The notes: a model not told the origin generated them from the letters alone. Shown: positions 16,247 through 25,705, counted from the first letter of the stretch. The stretch is DNA of 64,000 nucleotides from Pseudoxanthomonas sp. JBR18 (GCF_028198165.1 NZ_CP116339.1:3727001-3791000), one strand, 5' to 3'. Numbers and translations are program-made.

Positions 16247-17437
16247 TCAGAACAACTCCACCGTGCCCGCGCCCATGTCCTGCTGTGCAACCGGCTTGTG
16301 CGGCGGACGCTCCCACTCCACGCGCATCTCGCGCAAGCGGGTCCCCACCCGCTGCAGTGCCGCGATCAGTTCGCCGTCGAACACCCCGCCACTGCGATGC
16401 AGCAGTTCCTGCAGGCCGACCGCCTCGCGGTTGATCGCGGTCAGGCGGTCCAGGTGGGTGTGGACGCCGCCCAGGGCCTGGGTGGCGATGTCCTCGAACT
16501 GCAAGGCGCGCACGGCTTCGGCGACGCTGCTGTCGATCGAGCGGCCGCACTCGGAGATCTCGCGCACGCCCTCGCCCAGGGAGCGGTTGATCGCCGCGAC
16601 GTTGTCCAGCATCGCCGCTGCCTCGTGACGCGCTTCACGTGAGCGGTCCATGTCGCGCGAGGCCATGTTGGAGACCGTCTCGCGGACCTTGGCAATGGCG
16701 TCCTTGGAGCTGTGCGCCAGTTTGCGGATCTGCTCGTTGAAGCTGGTCGAGCGCTCGGACAGGTTGCGGACCTCGTCGGCGACCACCGCGAAGCCGCGCC
16801 CGGCTTCACCGGCGCGCGCCGCTTCGATCGCCGCGTTCAGCGCCAGCAGGTTGGTCTGGTCGGCGATCGACTTGACGTCCTCCAGCAGGGCGAAGATGCC
16901 GTCCAGGTGCTGGGCCATCTCGTCGATGTGCTGGACCGTGGTGCTGCTCTGGCCGCTGACCTGCTCCAGCGCCTCGACCAGTTGTTCCATGCGCGAACTG
17001 GCATGCTGGGCGAAGCGGGCCACGTCGATGCCCGACCCGCCTTCCTCGCCGGTCCGGTCCACGATGCGGGCCAGCGCCTGGCTCTGCTGGCGCGACTTGC
17101 GGTTCATGGCCTCGAAACTGCCGCCCAGACCGGACACCGCCTGGCGGATCAGCTCGCGGGCACGCTCGATCTCGCTACGCGAGCCGTCGATCTCGTTGCT
17201 GACGAAGCTGCGCAGGTCCGAGAGCAACTGGTCCTGCTCGCGCATCGCCTTGCTTTGCTCCGGGGAGCGGCGTGAGTGGCTGTAGGTCACCCAGCCGGCA
17301 TAGCCCAGCCAGCTCAGTGTCATGGTGGTGAGGATCGCCCAGCGCATGGCGGCGGGCCAATCCAGCGCCGTGGCCAGGGGGAAGAGCAGCGTCAGGACCA
17401 GCGGAGCGGCCAGACGGATGAGGAGGCGTGAGTACAT
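16247..17437 (-). CDS. Methyl-accepting chemotaxis protein (two TM helices, no large sensor domain)
   Basis: The 396-aa chemoreceptor has two closely spaced membrane segments in the first 55 residues and almost no periplasmic part. It probably senses something at or inside the membrane. The signalling domain has the highly conserved hairpin tip, with [37 protein letters not shown] and the following helix. A GTG start at 17458 (403 aa) is in frame. I prefer ATG 17437 because the sigma-28 promoter just upstream would put transcription start near 17459, leaving a 20-nt leader for the ATG. Confidence 0.9.
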   Translation of the reverse strand: MYSRLLIRLAAPLVLTLLFPLATALDWPAAMRWAILTTMTLSWLGYAGWVTYSHSRRSPEQSKAMREQDQLLSDLRSFVSNEIDGSRSEIERARELIRQAVSGLGGSFEAMNRKSRQQSQALARIVDRTGEEGGSGIDVARFAQHASSRMEQLVEALEQVSGQSSTTVQHIDEMAQHLDGIFALLEDVKSIADQTNLLALNAAIEAARAGEAGRGFAVVADEVRNLSERSTSFNEQIRKLAHSSKDAIAKVRETVSNMASRDMDRSREARHEAAAMLDNVAAINRSLGEGVREISECGRSIDSSVAEAVRALQFEDIATQALGGVHTHLDRLTAINREAVGLQELLHRSGGVFDGELIAALQRVGTRLREMRVEWERPPHKPVAQQDMGAGTVELF

Positions 17438-17465
17438 GGTCGTTCTCGGCAGAGTCACGATTGCT

Positions 17466-17492
17466 GTATCGGCCGCCCCCCCTGGGTCTTTA
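17466..17492 (-). promoter_or_regulatory. Sigma-28 promoter for the chemoreceptor, with a G7 tract in its spacer
   Basis: On the minus strand TAAAGACC is followed after exactly 11 nt by GCCGATAC. The spacer contains seven consecutive G (17476-17482 read as C on the plus strand). The predicted transcript starts about 20 nt before the ATG at 17437. The motif match and spacing are seen directly. Because the tract lies inside the spacer, a 1-nt slip would change the 11-nt spacing. Confidence 0.7.
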
Positions 17493-17611
17493 GTCGGCCG
17501 GGTGCATCTGCGACGCCGTTCGCACCGCGTTCCAGCGCATTGGGGCGTGCGCTGGAGATGACGAAATTGAAAGGCGCGCTGCGCGATCCGCCGCTTGGTG
17601 CGTTGCGCGGC

Positions 17612-18226
17612 TTACGCCCCCAGCCAGCTGCGTGCGGCCTGGACCATGGCCTTGCGCGAGAACACGAAGTCCCAAAGGCTGCCCCCCAGCTGACGCCACA
17701 GCACCGCGGCGCGCACGGCCGCCAGCAGGATTGCGCGGATCTCCGAGACCACGCCGGGTTGGCCCAGGTAATGCGGGTTTCCCTGGATCATCACCCGCGG
17801 CCGCAGGTGACTGATCGTGTCCGAGTAGAGCGTGCCCAGAGCCGTCAGGACATCCGGATGGGTGCTGCCGCGCTCGGCGGCCTGGGGGGCGATTTCCTCC
17901 AGGCCACCGCTCACGGCGCGGACCGTGTCGGTTTCCCGGACGAAGCGGCGTTCGACCTGCAGCACCGAGAGCGCCAGGCGGGGCAGGGACGCGTCCTTGT
18001 TCTGGCCTTCGAAGTAATCACGCAGCAGGCGCAGCCCCGGCGCCAGGGACGAGGCACGGGCGTAGACGGCCTCCGTGGAAGCGGCATCGACACGGAACAC
18101 ACTGTCCAGCACCGCGCTGGCCGCACCGTCCTCGGACTGCCCGGTTTCGGCGATCCGACGCACCTGTGCCAGCGATTGGGCCAGGGCGGCCAACGCGAGC
18201 ACGCGCTCATTCAGTGGCGCGCTCAT
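17612..18226 (-). CDS. hflD: High-frequency lysogenization protein HflD
   Basis: HflD is a peripheral membrane protein, known in E. coli for affecting lambda CII. Its wider role is unknown, but it is conserved next to mnmA. The 204-aa protein has the family's N-terminal helices ([20 protein letters not shown]), the [15 protein letters not shown] stretch [17 protein letters not shown], and [13 protein letters not shown]. It starts four nt before the mnmA stop (ATGA overlap), so translation is coupled. Confidence 0.93.
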   Translation of the reverse strand: MSAPLNERVLALAALAQSLAQVRRIAETGQSEDGAASAVLDSVFRVDAASTEAVYARASSLAPGLRLLRDYFEGQNKDASLPRLALSVLQVERRFVRETDTVRAVSGGLEEIAPQAAERGSTHPDVLTALGTLYSDTISHLRPRVMIQGNPHYLGQPGVVSEIRAILLAAVRAAVLWRQLGGSLWDFVFSRKAMVQAARSWLGA

Positions 18227-19344
18227 GCCGCCTGCTCCCGCAGACGCAATTCCAGCGGCGCGTTGGTCGAGGCGATCACCGCCCCGCCCAGGCAGTCCTG
18301 CCCGTCGTACAGCACCACCGATTGGCCGGGGGTGACCGCGCGTTGTGGGCGTGCAAATTCGATATCCAGTGTTCCGTCCTCAAGTACATGCACCGTGCAG
18401 GGCTCTGCGGCCTGCCGGTAGCGGGTCTGCGCACTGCAGTCGATGCGGGCGGCGGGCGCGGCGCCGGCGACCCAATGCATCGATTCACTGCGCAGGCGGG
18501 TGGAGTGCAGATAGGGACTGGCGGTGTCCTGATCGACATAGAGCACATTGCCGGTCACGTCCTTACCCACGACATACCAGGGCGCCGCGGCACGCCCGCG
18601 GACGCCGCCGATGTTCAGCCCCTCGCGCTGCCCCAGGGTAAAGAAGAACACGCCGGGATGCTGGCCGATGACCGCGCCATCCGGGTCGCGCATCTCCCCG
18701 GTCTTGGCTGGCAGGTACTGGCCGAGGAACTGGCGGAAATCGCGCTCGCCGATGAAGCAGATGCCGGTCGAATCCTTCTTGTCGTGGACCGGCAGCCCAG
18801 CCTGGCGTGCGATTCCGCGCAGATCCGGCTTGTGCAGGTGGCCGATCGGAAACAGGGTCGCGGCCAGCTGCTCCTGCCCGAGCTGATGCAGGAAGTAGCT
18901 CTGGTCCTTGGCCGTGTCCACCCCGCGCAGCAGGTGCCAGCGGCGTCCCCGCTGCTCGACCCGGGCGTAGTGGCCGGTGGCGATCTTCTCGGCGCCCAGT
19001 TCACGGGCCGCGTCGATGAAATGCTTGAACTTGACCTCGCGGTTACACAGCACGTCCGGGTTGGGCGTGCGCCCAGCGGCGTATTCCGCCAGGAAATGCG
19101 CGAACACCCCATTCCAGTATTCCTGCGAGAAATCGCGAAAGTGAAAGGGCAAGCCCAGCCGCCCGCAAACCGCCACCGCGTCGCGCCGGTCGTCCTCGGC
19201 GCGGCAATCGCCGCTGCCGTCGTCGGACCAGTTCTGCATGAACAGCCCCGCGGCCGGAACCCCCGAGCGGACCAGTTCCAGCGCGGCCACCGACGAGTCG
19301 ACCCCGCCGGACACACCGACCACCACGCGCGGGGCGGTGCTCAT
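18223..19344 (-). CDS. mnmA: tRNA 2-thiouridylase MnmA
   Basis: MnmA makes the s2 group of mnm5s2U34 in tRNAs for Lys, Glu and Gln, using ATP and sulfur relayed by a persulfide system. The protein is 373 aa, close to the E. coli length. The PP-loop is GVSGGVDSS at the N-terminus. [12 protein letters not shown] contains the catalytic Cys, and [10 protein letters not shown] is the second conserved Cys region. A longer ORF upstream is the Nudix gene in the other frame. ATG 19344 gives a 4-nt overlap with the Nudix stop, and mnmA in turn overlaps hflD by 4 nt. Confidence 0.96.
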   Translation of the reverse strand: MSTAPRVVVGVSGGVDSSVAALELVRSGVPAAGLFMQNWSDDGSGDCRAEDDRRDAVAVCGRLGLPFHFRDFSQEYWNGVFAHFLAEYAAGRTPNPDVLCNREVKFKHFIDAARELGAEKIATGHYARVEQRGRRWHLLRGVDTAKDQSYFLHQLGQEQLAATLFPIGHLHKPDLRGIARQAGLPVHDKKDSTGICFIGERDFRQFLGQYLPAKTGEMRDPDGAVIGQHPGVFFFTLGQREGLNIGGVRGRAAAPWYVVGKDVTGNVLYVDQDTASPYLHSTRLRSESMHWVAGAAPAARIDCSAQTRYRQAAEPCTVHVLEDGTLDIEFARPQRAVTPGQSVVLYDGQDCLGGAVIASTNAPLELRLREQAA

Positions 19345-19802
19345 GCCAGCTGCGCCACCGCGGACAGCGGCAAGCGGCGTCCGGCCAGGTAATCGGCGGC
19401 CACCCGCCACACCAGCGGACTGCGATGTCGCGCCTGCGCCTGGCGCAGTTCGTCCGGCGTCATCCACAGTGCCCGGACGATGCCCTCGTCGAGCGCGCGC
19501 GCCGCGTCGTGGGAGACCGGCTCGCCTGCGAAAGCAAAGCGCAGGTAGTGCCGGCCGGTTTCGGCCTTCCACTGGTAGGCGCCTACGAAATGGGTCAGGC
19601 GCACCGTCCAGCCGCTTTCCTCGAGCGTCTCCCGCAAGGCGGCGTCCTGCAGGCTCTCGTCTGGCTCGAGGTGGCCGGCTGGCTGGTTCAGGACCAGTCG
19701 TCCCTCGGCGTGCTCCTCGACCAGCAGCAGGCGCCCGTCGCGCACCACGATGGTCGCCACCGTGGTATCGGGCTGCCAAAAACGGTCATCCGGGAAGCTC
19801 AT
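19341..19802 (-). CDS. Nudix hydrolase, NudJ-like phosphatase
   Basis: The 153-aa protein has a complete Nudix box, [23 protein letters not shown], with the REx2EE core. The box is about 40 residues in, as in NudJ and related HMP-PP or NTP phosphatases, and the linkage to mnmA is also typical of NudJ. It heads a three-gene minus-strand operon (Nudix, mnmA, hflD) joined by 4-nt overlaps. The substrate cannot be read from the sequence. Confidence 0.85.
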   Translation of the reverse strand: MSFPDDRFWQPDTTVATIVVRDGRLLLVEEHAEGRLVLNQPAGHLEPDESLQDAALRETLEESGWTVRLTHFVGAYQWKAETGRHYLRFAFAGEPVSHDAARALDEGIVRALWMTPDELRQAQARHRSPLVWRVAADYLAGRRLPLSAVAQLA

Positions 19803-19932
19803 CGTGATCCATTCCTTGTCGACATTGGCCCGATATTGGGACAGTCGCAGGTGAAATCATCCTGGCGGTAAAACGGGCGGGCAGGGCACATCGTGCAAAT
19901 TGTGCGTGCGCGGACGCAGCCCGTCCATTCCG

Positions 19933-19938
19933 TATAAT
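19933..19938 (+). promoter_or_regulatory. -10 element TATAAT just upstream of clpS (leaderless candidate)
   Basis: A perfect TATAAT ends 6 nt before the clpS ATG at 19945. With the usual 6-8 nt from the -10 element to the start site, transcription would begin on or next to the A of the ATG, giving a leaderless or nearly leaderless mRNA. No good -35 element is visible at 16-18 nt spacing, and there is no ribosome-binding site in the 6 nt. Confidence 0.6.
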
Positions 19939-19944
19939 TGCCGC

Positions 19945-20265
19945 ATGCCCCGCACCCCCGAACACGAGCAAGACCATGGCGTCCTGGTGGAAACCGGAAA
20001 GCCGGAGGTCACCCCGCCGCCCCTGTATCAGGTCCTGCTGCTCAACGACGACTACACACCGATGGATTTCGTGATCACGGTGCTGCAGCAGTTCTTCAAC
20101 ATGGACCTGGAGAAGGCCACCCAGGTGATGCTGCACGTCCACACCCGCGGACGCGGCGTGTGCGGCGTCTACACACGCGAAGTGGCAGAGTCGAAGGTGG
20201 CCCAGGTCAACGAGTATTCGAGGATGAGTCAGCATCCTTTGCTGTGCACGATGGAACAGTCCTGA
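19945..20265 (+). CDS. clpS: ClpA adaptor ClpS
   Basis: ClpS binds the N-domain of ClpA and steers N-degron substrates to ClpAP. The protein is 106 aa. The core has [20 protein letters not shown], which includes the Asn-Asp-Asp N-degron-binding residues, then [19 protein letters not shown]. The N-terminal tail is polar and disordered as usual. Its partner clpA follows 109 nt downstream, so the pair is almost certainly functional together. Confidence 0.97.
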   Translation: MPRTPEHEQDHGVLVETGKPEVTPPPLYQVLLLNDDYTPMDFVITVLQQFFNMDLEKATQVMLHVHTRGRGVCGVYTREVAESKVAQVNEYSRMSQHPLLCTMEQS

Positions 20266-20374
20266 GCCAGCCGCCCGTATCGCGCAACCCGCGCTGAATA
20301 GGTCAGCGCAAGGCAGTTGTGGAAATTCCCGCTACAGGCCGCATATTGTTGGCAACAGCAGTTGGGAGCGACCC

Positions 20375-22660
20375 ATGTTCAGCAAAGATCTCGAGCAGAC
20401 GATCGGCCAGTGCTACAAGCGTGCCCGCGAGGCGCGGCACGAATTCATGACGGTCGAACACTTGCTGCTCGCCCTCCTCGACAACCCGTCCGCGCAGGCG
20501 GTCCTGAAGGCCACCGGCGCCGACACCGGGCGTTTGCGCCTGGATCTGGACCAGGCGGTCGAGGCCTCGGTCTCGCGCCTGGCCGAGGACGATGGACGCG
20601 ACACCCAGCCCACGCTGGGCTTCCAGCGCGTGCTGCAGCGGGCCGTCTACCACGTCCAGTCCTCCGGCAAGAAGGAAGTCACCGGCGCCAATGTGCTGGT
20701 GGCGATCTTCGGCGAGAAGGATTCCCACGCGGTGTACTTCCTGAATCAGCAGGACGTCACCCGCCTGGACATCGTCAATTACCTGTCCCACGGCATCGCC
20801 CGGCAGGGCGAGGGCGAGGCGCAGGGATCGGCCGAACCCGGCGAGGGCAAGGCAGAAGGCGGCGAAAGCGAAGCCAAGGGCGACGCGTTGGCCGAATACG
20901 CCAGCAACCTCAACGACGCGGCCCGCAACGGCAGGATCGATCCGCTGGTCGGGCGCGGCGAGGAAATCGAGCGCACCATCCAGGTCCTGTGCCGCCGCCG
21001 CAAGAACAATCCGCTCTACGTCGGCGAGGCCGGCGTGGGCAAGACGGCCCTGGCCGAAGGTCTGGCCAAGCGCATCGTCGACGGCGAGGTGCCCGAAGTC
21101 CTGGAGGATGCTGTCATCTATTCGTTGGACCTGGGCGCGCTGGTTGCGGGGACCAAGTATCGCGGCGACTTCGAAAAGCGTCTCAAGGCCGTGCTGAGCG
21201 CGCTGAAGAAGGTGCCCAATGCGGTGCTGTTCATCGACGAGATCCACACGATCATCGGCGCCGGATCGGCCTCTGGCGGCACCATGGATGCCTCCAATCT
21301 GATCAAGCCGGCCCTGGCGTCGGGCGAGCTGCGCTGCATCGGGTCGACCACCTTCCAGGAATATCGCGGCATCTTCGAAAAGGACCGCGCCCTGGCGCGC
21401 CGTTTCCAGAAGATCGACGTGGTCGAGCCGACCATCAGCGAGACCTACGAGATTTTGCTGGGCCTGAAGGCCAAGTACGAGTCGCACCACAACGTCAGCT
21501 ACGCCGACGAGGCGCTGCAGGCCGCGGTGGACCTGTCGGTCAAGCACATCGGGGACCGCTTGCTGCCGGACAAGGCGATCGACGTGATCGACGAAGCCGG
21601 TGCCCGACAGCGCCTGCTGCCTGAAGAGCAGCGCAAGACCCTGATCGACGTGGAAGAGATCGAGACCATCGTGGCCAAGATGGCGCGCATCCCGGCCAAG
21701 CAGGTCAGTGCGACCGACAAGGACGTGCTGCAGCATCTGGATCGCAACCTGAAGATGGTCATCTTCGGCCAGGATCCGGCGATCGATTCGCTGGCGTCGG
21801 CCATCAAGCTGGCGCGCAGCGGCCTGGGCAATCCGGACAAGCCGATCGGCAACTTCCTGTTCGCGGGCCCGACCGGCGTGGGCAAGACCGAGGTGACCCG
21901 CCAGTTGGCCATGCAGCTGGGCATCGAGCTGGTGCGCTTCGACATGTCCGAGTACATGGAGCCGCATTCGATCAGCCGCCTGATCGGTGCGCCTCCCGGC
22001 TACGTCGGATTCGACCAGGGCGGTTTGCTGACCGAGAAGATCGTCAAGACGCCGCACTGCGTGCTGCTGCTGGACGAGGTCGAGAAGGCGCACCCCGACA
22101 TCTTCAACATCCTGCTGCAGGTCATGGACCGCGGCGTGCTAACCGACACCAACGGGCGCGAGGCCAACTTCAAGAACGTGATCCTAGTGATGACGACCAA
22201 TGCGGGTGCGGCGCAGGCCTCGCGTCGGTCGATCGGCTTCACCAAGCAGGATCACTCCACCGATGCGATGGAAGTCATCCGCCGCGGCTTCACCCCGGAA
22301 TTCCGCAATCGCCTGGATGCGATCGTGCAGTTCCAGGCACTGGGCTTCGACCACATCCTGCGCGTGGTCGACAAGTTCATGATCGAACTGGAGATGCTGC
22401 TACACGAAAAGCACGTCACCCTGTCGGCCACGCCCGAGGCGCGCGACTGGCTGGCCCAGCATGGTTTCGATCCGCAGATGGGCGCCCGCCCGATGGCCCG
22501 CGTGATCCAGGACAAGATCAAGCGTCCGCTGGCTGACGAGCTGCTGTTTGGCAAGCTGATAGAGGGCGGCAAGGTCAGCATCGACGTCAAGGACGACGAG
22601 CTCGTCGTCACCGCCCAGCCCGAGCCCGAGCGGCTGCTGCCGGCGACCGTGGAGGACTGA
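20375..22660 (+). CDS. clpA: ATP-dependent Clp protease ATPase subunit ClpA
   Basis: ClpA unfolds substrates and feeds them into ClpP. The 761-aa protein has the Clp N-domain (residues 1-140) and two AAA+ modules. The Walker A motifs are GEAGVGKTALAEG and GPTGVGKTEVTRQ, and the Walker B motifs are LFIDEIHTI and LLLDEVEKAHPD. The ClpP-docking loop is present as RRSIGFTKQ. The C-terminal region has GARPMARVIQDKIKRPLAD. It lies immediately after clpS, as in most gammaproteobacteria. Confidence 0.97.
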   Translation: MFSKDLEQTIGQCYKRAREARHEFMTVEHLLLALLDNPSAQAVLKATGADTGRLRLDLDQAVEASVSRLAEDDGRDTQPTLGFQRVLQRAVYHVQSSGKKEVTGANVLVAIFGEKDSHAVYFLNQQDVTRLDIVNYLSHGIARQGEGEAQGSAEPGEGKAEGGESEAKGDALAEYASNLNDAARNGRIDPLVGRGEEIERTIQVLCRRRKNNPLYVGEAGVGKTALAEGLAKRIVDGEVPEVLEDAVIYSLDLGALVAGTKYRGDFEKRLKAVLSALKKVPNAVLFIDEIHTIIGAGSASGGTMDASNLIKPALASGELRCIGSTTFQEYRGIFEKDRALARRFQKIDVVEPTISETYEILLGLKAKYESHHNVSYADEALQAAVDLSVKHIGDRLLPDKAIDVIDEAGARQRLLPEEQRKTLIDVEEIETIVAKMARIPAKQVSATDKDVLQHLDRNLKMVIFGQDPAIDSLASAIKLARSGLGNPDKPIGNFLFAGPTGVGKTEVTRQLAMQLGIELVRFDMSEYMEPHSISRLIGAPPGYVGFDQGGLLTEKIVKTPHCVLLLDEVEKAHPDIFNILLQVMDRGVLTDTNGREANFKNVILVMTTNAGAAQASRRSIGFTKQDHSTDAMEVIRRGFTPEFRNRLDAIVQFQALGFDHILRVVDKFMIELEMLLHEKHVTLSATPEARDWLAQHGFDPQMGARPMARVIQDKIKRPLADELLFGKLIEGGKVSIDVKDDELVVTAQPEPERLLPATVED

Positions 22661-22813
22661 TCTTCGGTCCATCTGGCGCCGGCGATTGGCCAAAGCCAAT
22701 ATAAGAAGAAGGGAAGGCGGCCTTGCGTCGTCTTCCTCGTTTTCCAGGCTGAGAGGCGGATCCGTGCGCCGTCGTTTGCAGCGGTGCCAGGGGCGCGCTC
22801 CTCGACGTAACGC

Positions 22814-22837
22814 AAAAAGGCAGCCTCTCGGCTGCCT
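22814..22837 (-). terminator. Rho-independent terminator of infA
   Basis: On the minus strand an 8-bp stem, AGGCAGCC with GGCTGCCT and a GAGA loop, is followed by a run of T. It lies 29 nt after the infA stop codon. Stem and U-tract are both present, a textbook intrinsic terminator. Confidence 0.85.
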
Positions 22838-22865
22838 CTGCGGTCGGCGCTGCAAGCGCGGCCCG

Positions 22866-23084
22866 TTATTTCATGCGGTAGGTGATGCGGCCCTTGGTCA
22901 GGTCGTAGGGCGTCATTTCGACCTTCACCCGGTCACCGGTCAGGATGCGAATGTAGTTCTTGCGCATGCGGCCGGAGATATGGGCGATGATCTCGTGGCC
23001 GTTTTCCAGGCGCACGCGGAACATGGTGTTGGGCAGCGTCTCGGTGACGGCGCCTTCGAATTCGATTGAATCGTCTTTCGACAT
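22866..23084 (-). CDS. infA: Translation initiation factor IF-1
   Basis: IF-1 binds the ribosomal A site during initiation. The 72-aa protein is complete: [19 protein letters not shown], then an OB fold with [19 protein letters not shown] and [19 protein letters not shown]. It has its own promoter (TTGCGG-N17-TATAAT, 23135-23163) and its own terminator. The aat 3' fragment lies directly upstream but does not interrupt the promoter. Confidence 0.97.
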   Translation of the reverse strand: MSKDDSIEFEGAVTETLPNTMFRVRLENGHEIIAHISGRMRKNYIRILTGDRVKVEMTPYDLTKGRITYRMK

Positions 23085-23134
23085 GGATGCCTGCTGAGAG
23101 TGCGGGCGGACCGGGCGGGCCCGCGAAGCCAGTC

Positions 23135-23163
23135 ATTATAACCTGAAGCTGGTGTCACCGCAA
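23135..23163 (-). promoter_or_regulatory. Sigma-70 promoter of infA
   Basis: On the minus strand TTGCGG (23163-23158) is followed after 17 nt by a perfect TATAAT (23140-23135), about 50 nt upstream of the infA ATG. The -35 element is only a few bases from the aat fragment's stop codon at 23172. The rearrangement in aat thus stops short of this promoter. Confidence 0.82.
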
Positions 23164-23170
23164 AAAATGC

Positions 23171-23519
23171 GTTAAGCCACGCACAGTGTGGCGGCTGGCA
23201 GATGACCCACCGGCGTGGTCCAGGGGCCGATCCGGCCCTCCTGCTTCACCAAGCCTGCAATCTTGCGCAGGAAGCGGTCTCGTGGCATCGGCTCGGCGCC
23301 CATGCGGGTCAGGTGATCGTTGGCGACCTGGGCGTCGATCAGCGGCCAGCCCCAGCCCCGCAGCACGTGGGACAGGCCTGCGAGGGCGGCTTTCGAACCT
23401 CCCGAGCATGCCGAGAACATGCTCTCCCCGAAAAACATGCGACCGATCGCCACGCCGTAGATGCCGCCGACGAGCGTGCCGGTGTCATCCCAGAACTCCA
23501 GCGAATGCGCGTGTCCGAG
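23171..23519. repeat. Left copy of 349-bp direct repeat (aat 3' end)
   Basis: This repeat is the same strand and orientation as 25701-26049, with an offset of 2530 nt and roughly 96% identity. The two copies bracket the 2.2-kb insert. Confidence 0.9.
23172..23519 (-). pseudogene. Duplicated 3' fragment of aat
   Basis: This carries the last ~116 codons of leucyl/phenylalanyl-tRNA-protein transferase, without the 5' two thirds. Compared with the intact aat at 25702-26448 I count about 14 differences in 349 bp (about 96% identity), most of them in the 5'-most 120 bp of the fragment. Similarity ends one nt past the stop codon on one side and at 23519 on the other, where LysR-like sequence begins. 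It lies beside infA and is probably the original aat tail displaced by an integration. It has no start of its own and is presumed non-functional. Confidence 0.9.
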
Positions 23520-23996
23520 ACCATGTCCTGCGGAATCGTCTCCATCAGGCGCACGCCTGCATCGAACCCCTATTCCACGACATCGACGAGACGTCCTTCC
23601 GAAACCAGATCGAGCTCGACGTCGGGATAGCGATCCAGGAACGGAGGCACGACGTGTCTCGGGAGGATACGGGCACCGCTCTTGTTGGCATTGATCCGCA
23701 GCGTGCCGGTCGGCATGCCGCGCTCCTCAGAAAGGGTATCGAGCGCCTGATCGAGATCCTGAAGAACCGGGTGGAACCGGGTGGAACCGAGCGAGCATCC
23801 GGGCGCCAGCCTGGGTCAGTGACACGCGGCGTGTCGTCCGGTCGAAAAGCCGGATGCCCAGTTTGCCCTCGAGTCCGATGATCGTGTGGCTGAGCGCGGA
23901 GCGCGAGACCCCCATGACGTCTGCCGCCCTGCGAAAGCTGAGGTGACTGGCCACTGCCGTGAAGGCGGCCAGGTCATTCAGGCTGGGACGCACCAT
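23520..23996 (-). pseudogene. Broken LysR-family regulator
   Basis: The N-terminal helix-turn-helix is intact (MVRPSLNDLAAFTAVASHLS, RRAADVMGVSRSALSHTI, IRLFDRTTRRVSLTQAG). After LARFHPV the frame breaks at a perfect tandem duplication of a 10-mer (AACCGGGTGG, 23765-23784). Removing one copy restores QDLDQALDTLSEERGMPTG and the following LysR substrate-binding region. A later in-frame TAG (23570-23572) interrupts VDVVE-GFDAGVR. The gene then ends at the junction with aat after about 159 codons, where a complete LysR protein has about 300. Three separate lesions make it a certain pseudogene. Confidence 0.9.
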
Positions 23997-24212
23997 TCGT
24001 GATTATTCCTCACCACCTCATCCCATATTGAAGATCTTATAACACCAACCCCCGTGATTTACATTCGCAGACTTGCAAACGGGTAATCGCCTGAAGAAAA
24101 CATGGTTCATCACCGGCAGGCACTCGAGGCGCAGTGGGAAGTCGCCCATTCCACCGACCGCCAGGCTCCGTGAAGTCGCCGCAACCTAGACACCAGGAAC
24201 AGAGGAAAAAAC

Positions 24213-24710
24213 ATGTCTATTCGTCCCGTCATGCTGGCGCTCGCCCTCGGCACCTTGTCCTCATTCGCCTTCGCACAGACCAGCGCTGAAAATCAGGTAC
24301 TGGGCACATGGAAAATGGTATCGGCGACGATTGACCCTGCCGGAAAGAATATTACCGCCTATGGAGAAAAGCCCAACAGTCTCCTCGTCTTTACGCCCGA
24401 TATGCACTTCGTGGAGGTACTTACCGACGCCGACACGCCTCGTTTTGCGTCCAATGCGCGCGGTGAGGGGACGGATAAAGAGAACCGTATGGCGATGTCA
24501 CGCAGTATCGGATTCTTCGGCACCTATACTGTCGACAGCAATGGAGAATTTAGCGGAAACCGTGTCTTGGGTTCGACATTCCCAAATTGGGTGGGCAGCG
24601 TGCGGACCCGTGACGATCTGACGCTTACTGTTGATGGTGACCGCATGTCCGAGAGATTTCGGCGGCCCGAGGGCACCGAGATCCAGATCGAATGGCGACG
24701 CGTCAAATAA
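24213..24710 (+). CDS. Secreted lipocalin-like domain protein
   Basis: The 165-aa protein has a signal peptide (MSIRPVMLALALGTLSSFAFA) followed by a lipocalin-like beta barrel of the lipocalin_5 type (LGTWKMVSATIDPAG, LLVFTPDMHFVEVL, GFFGTYTVD). Such proteins are often encoded near SDR and flavin reductase genes, as here, but their ligand is unknown. AGAGGAAAAAAC is a good ribosome-binding site. The base composition is lower in GC than the flanks, consistent with transfer. It lies divergent from the LysR remnant and is followed 56 nt later by the SDR gene. Confidence 0.8.
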   Translation: MSIRPVMLALALGTLSSFAFAQTSAENQVLGTWKMVSATIDPAGKNITAYGEKPNSLLVFTPDMHFVEVLTDADTPRFASNARGEGTDKENRMAMSRSIGFFGTYTVDSNGEFSGNRVLGSTFPNWVGSVRTRDDLTLTVDGDRMSERFRRPEGTEIQIEWRRVK

Positions 24711-24766
24711 GGTGAGAGGCCGCAGGACTGCGGACGGCAAGGCCCCCTTCATCGAGTTGAACAATC

Positions 24767-25492
24767 ATGCAGCACATCCAGAAGCCTTTGGCAAAGGTCA
24801 TCCTCATCACAGGCGCTGGACGCGGCATCGGCGCTGCGCTCGCTGTCGCGGCTGCGTCCGAGGGGCACTATGTCGCTGTAAATTATCGCTCTCAGAGCGC
24901 CGAAGTCGATCAGTTGGTGTCTTGCTTGAATGACGGCATCGGTATTCGGGCGGATGTCAGCATCGCCGAGGATGCTCAGCGGCTTATTAATGAAACGCTC
25001 GCGCACTTCGGTCGCATCGACTGCGTGATCAACAACGCGGGCATCGGCGAAGTATGCCCGATCGACCGTCTCGATCTCGCGCATTTCCAGAAGACGCTTC
25101 ATGCAAACTTGACGAGCGCTTTTCTTGTCTCGCAAGCGGCATGGCCTCACATGACGCGAGACGGTGGCCGGCTTATCTTCATGTCGTCCGCCGCCGCCCG
25201 CACCGGCGGGGGACTTTCAGCCGCCTATGCCGCTTCGAAAGGCGGCGTCGAGAGCCTGATGCATGCCTATGCCACTGCACTGCGCCAGCACCGCATTACC
25301 GCCAACGCCATAGCCCCCGCGTTGATCGAAAGCAGAATGGCCAAAGCGATTGCTTCAGGTCCCACCGAAAACCTTCCACTAGGGCGTTTGGGTCGCCCTG
25401 AAGAACTCTGGCCGGCGACACGGATGATCATCGAGACCGAATATCTAACAGGCCAAACCATTCATGTCGATGCCGGCAGATTCATGACCTGA
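24767..25492 (+). CDS. Short-chain dehydrogenase/reductase (insert-borne)
   Basis: The 241-aa SDR has the NAD(P) motif TGAGRGIGAA near residue 17, NNAGIGE near residue 90, the active-site Ser in SSAAARTGG, and YAASKGG with catalytic Tyr and Lys. The end TEYLTGQTIHVDAGRFM is typical of classical SDRs. The substrate is not identifiable. The codon use is less GC-biased than its neighbours. It sits between the lipocalin-like gene and a truncated flavin reductase in what was probably one operon under the divergent LysR. Confidence 0.85.
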   Translation: MQHIQKPLAKVILITGAGRGIGAALAVAAASEGHYVAVNYRSQSAEVDQLVSCLNDGIGIRADVSIAEDAQRLINETLAHFGRIDCVINNAGIGEVCPIDRLDLAHFQKTLHANLTSAFLVSQAAWPHMTRDGGRLIFMSSAAARTGGGLSAAYAASKGGVESLMHAYATALRQHRITANAIAPALIESRMAKAIASGPTENLPLGRLGRPEELWPATRMIIETEYLTGQTIHVDAGRFMT

Positions 25493-25558
25493 ATGCGTGG
25501 CGAACGGGCCGCCAGCGATCCAAAAAAGATAAATCACATTGATCCAGGAAGACCGGTT

Positions 25559-25705
25559 ATGTATGCGCATCACTTCTATGAGTCAAGCAAAGGGCATGGC
25601 CTTCAACATGACCCCTTGAATTCGATCGTCGCGCCACGCCCGATTGGCTGGATCAGCACCCTAAGCGAGGACGGGAAAGCGAACCTGGCTCCATACGGCT
25701 GTTAA
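25559..25705 (+). pseudogene. 5' fragment of flavin reductase-like protein
   Basis: Forty-eight codons match the start of the flavin reductase-like (FMN-binding) family: MYAHHFYESSKGHGLQHDPL, then NSIVAPRPIGWISTLSEDG and NLAPY. The reading frame breaks off at about 25700, where the aat repeat begins, and stops at 25703-25705. Complete members have about 200 residues. The ribosome-binding site AGGAAGA is good, so a short peptide might be made, but the catalytic barrel is missing. Confidence 0.85.

Noticed and set aside
19900..19905. TTGTGC as a clpS -35 element
   Set aside because: The spacing to TATAAT is 27 nt, too long for a sigma-70 promoter.
23172..23453. A 93-aa protein starting at internal ATG 23453
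   Set aside because: It is the tail of aat with no catalytic N-terminal region. Treated as a pseudogene.
23520..25700. Mobile element enzymes in the insert
   Set aside because: No transposase, integrase or inverted repeat was found. The insert is flanked only by the aat direct repeats.
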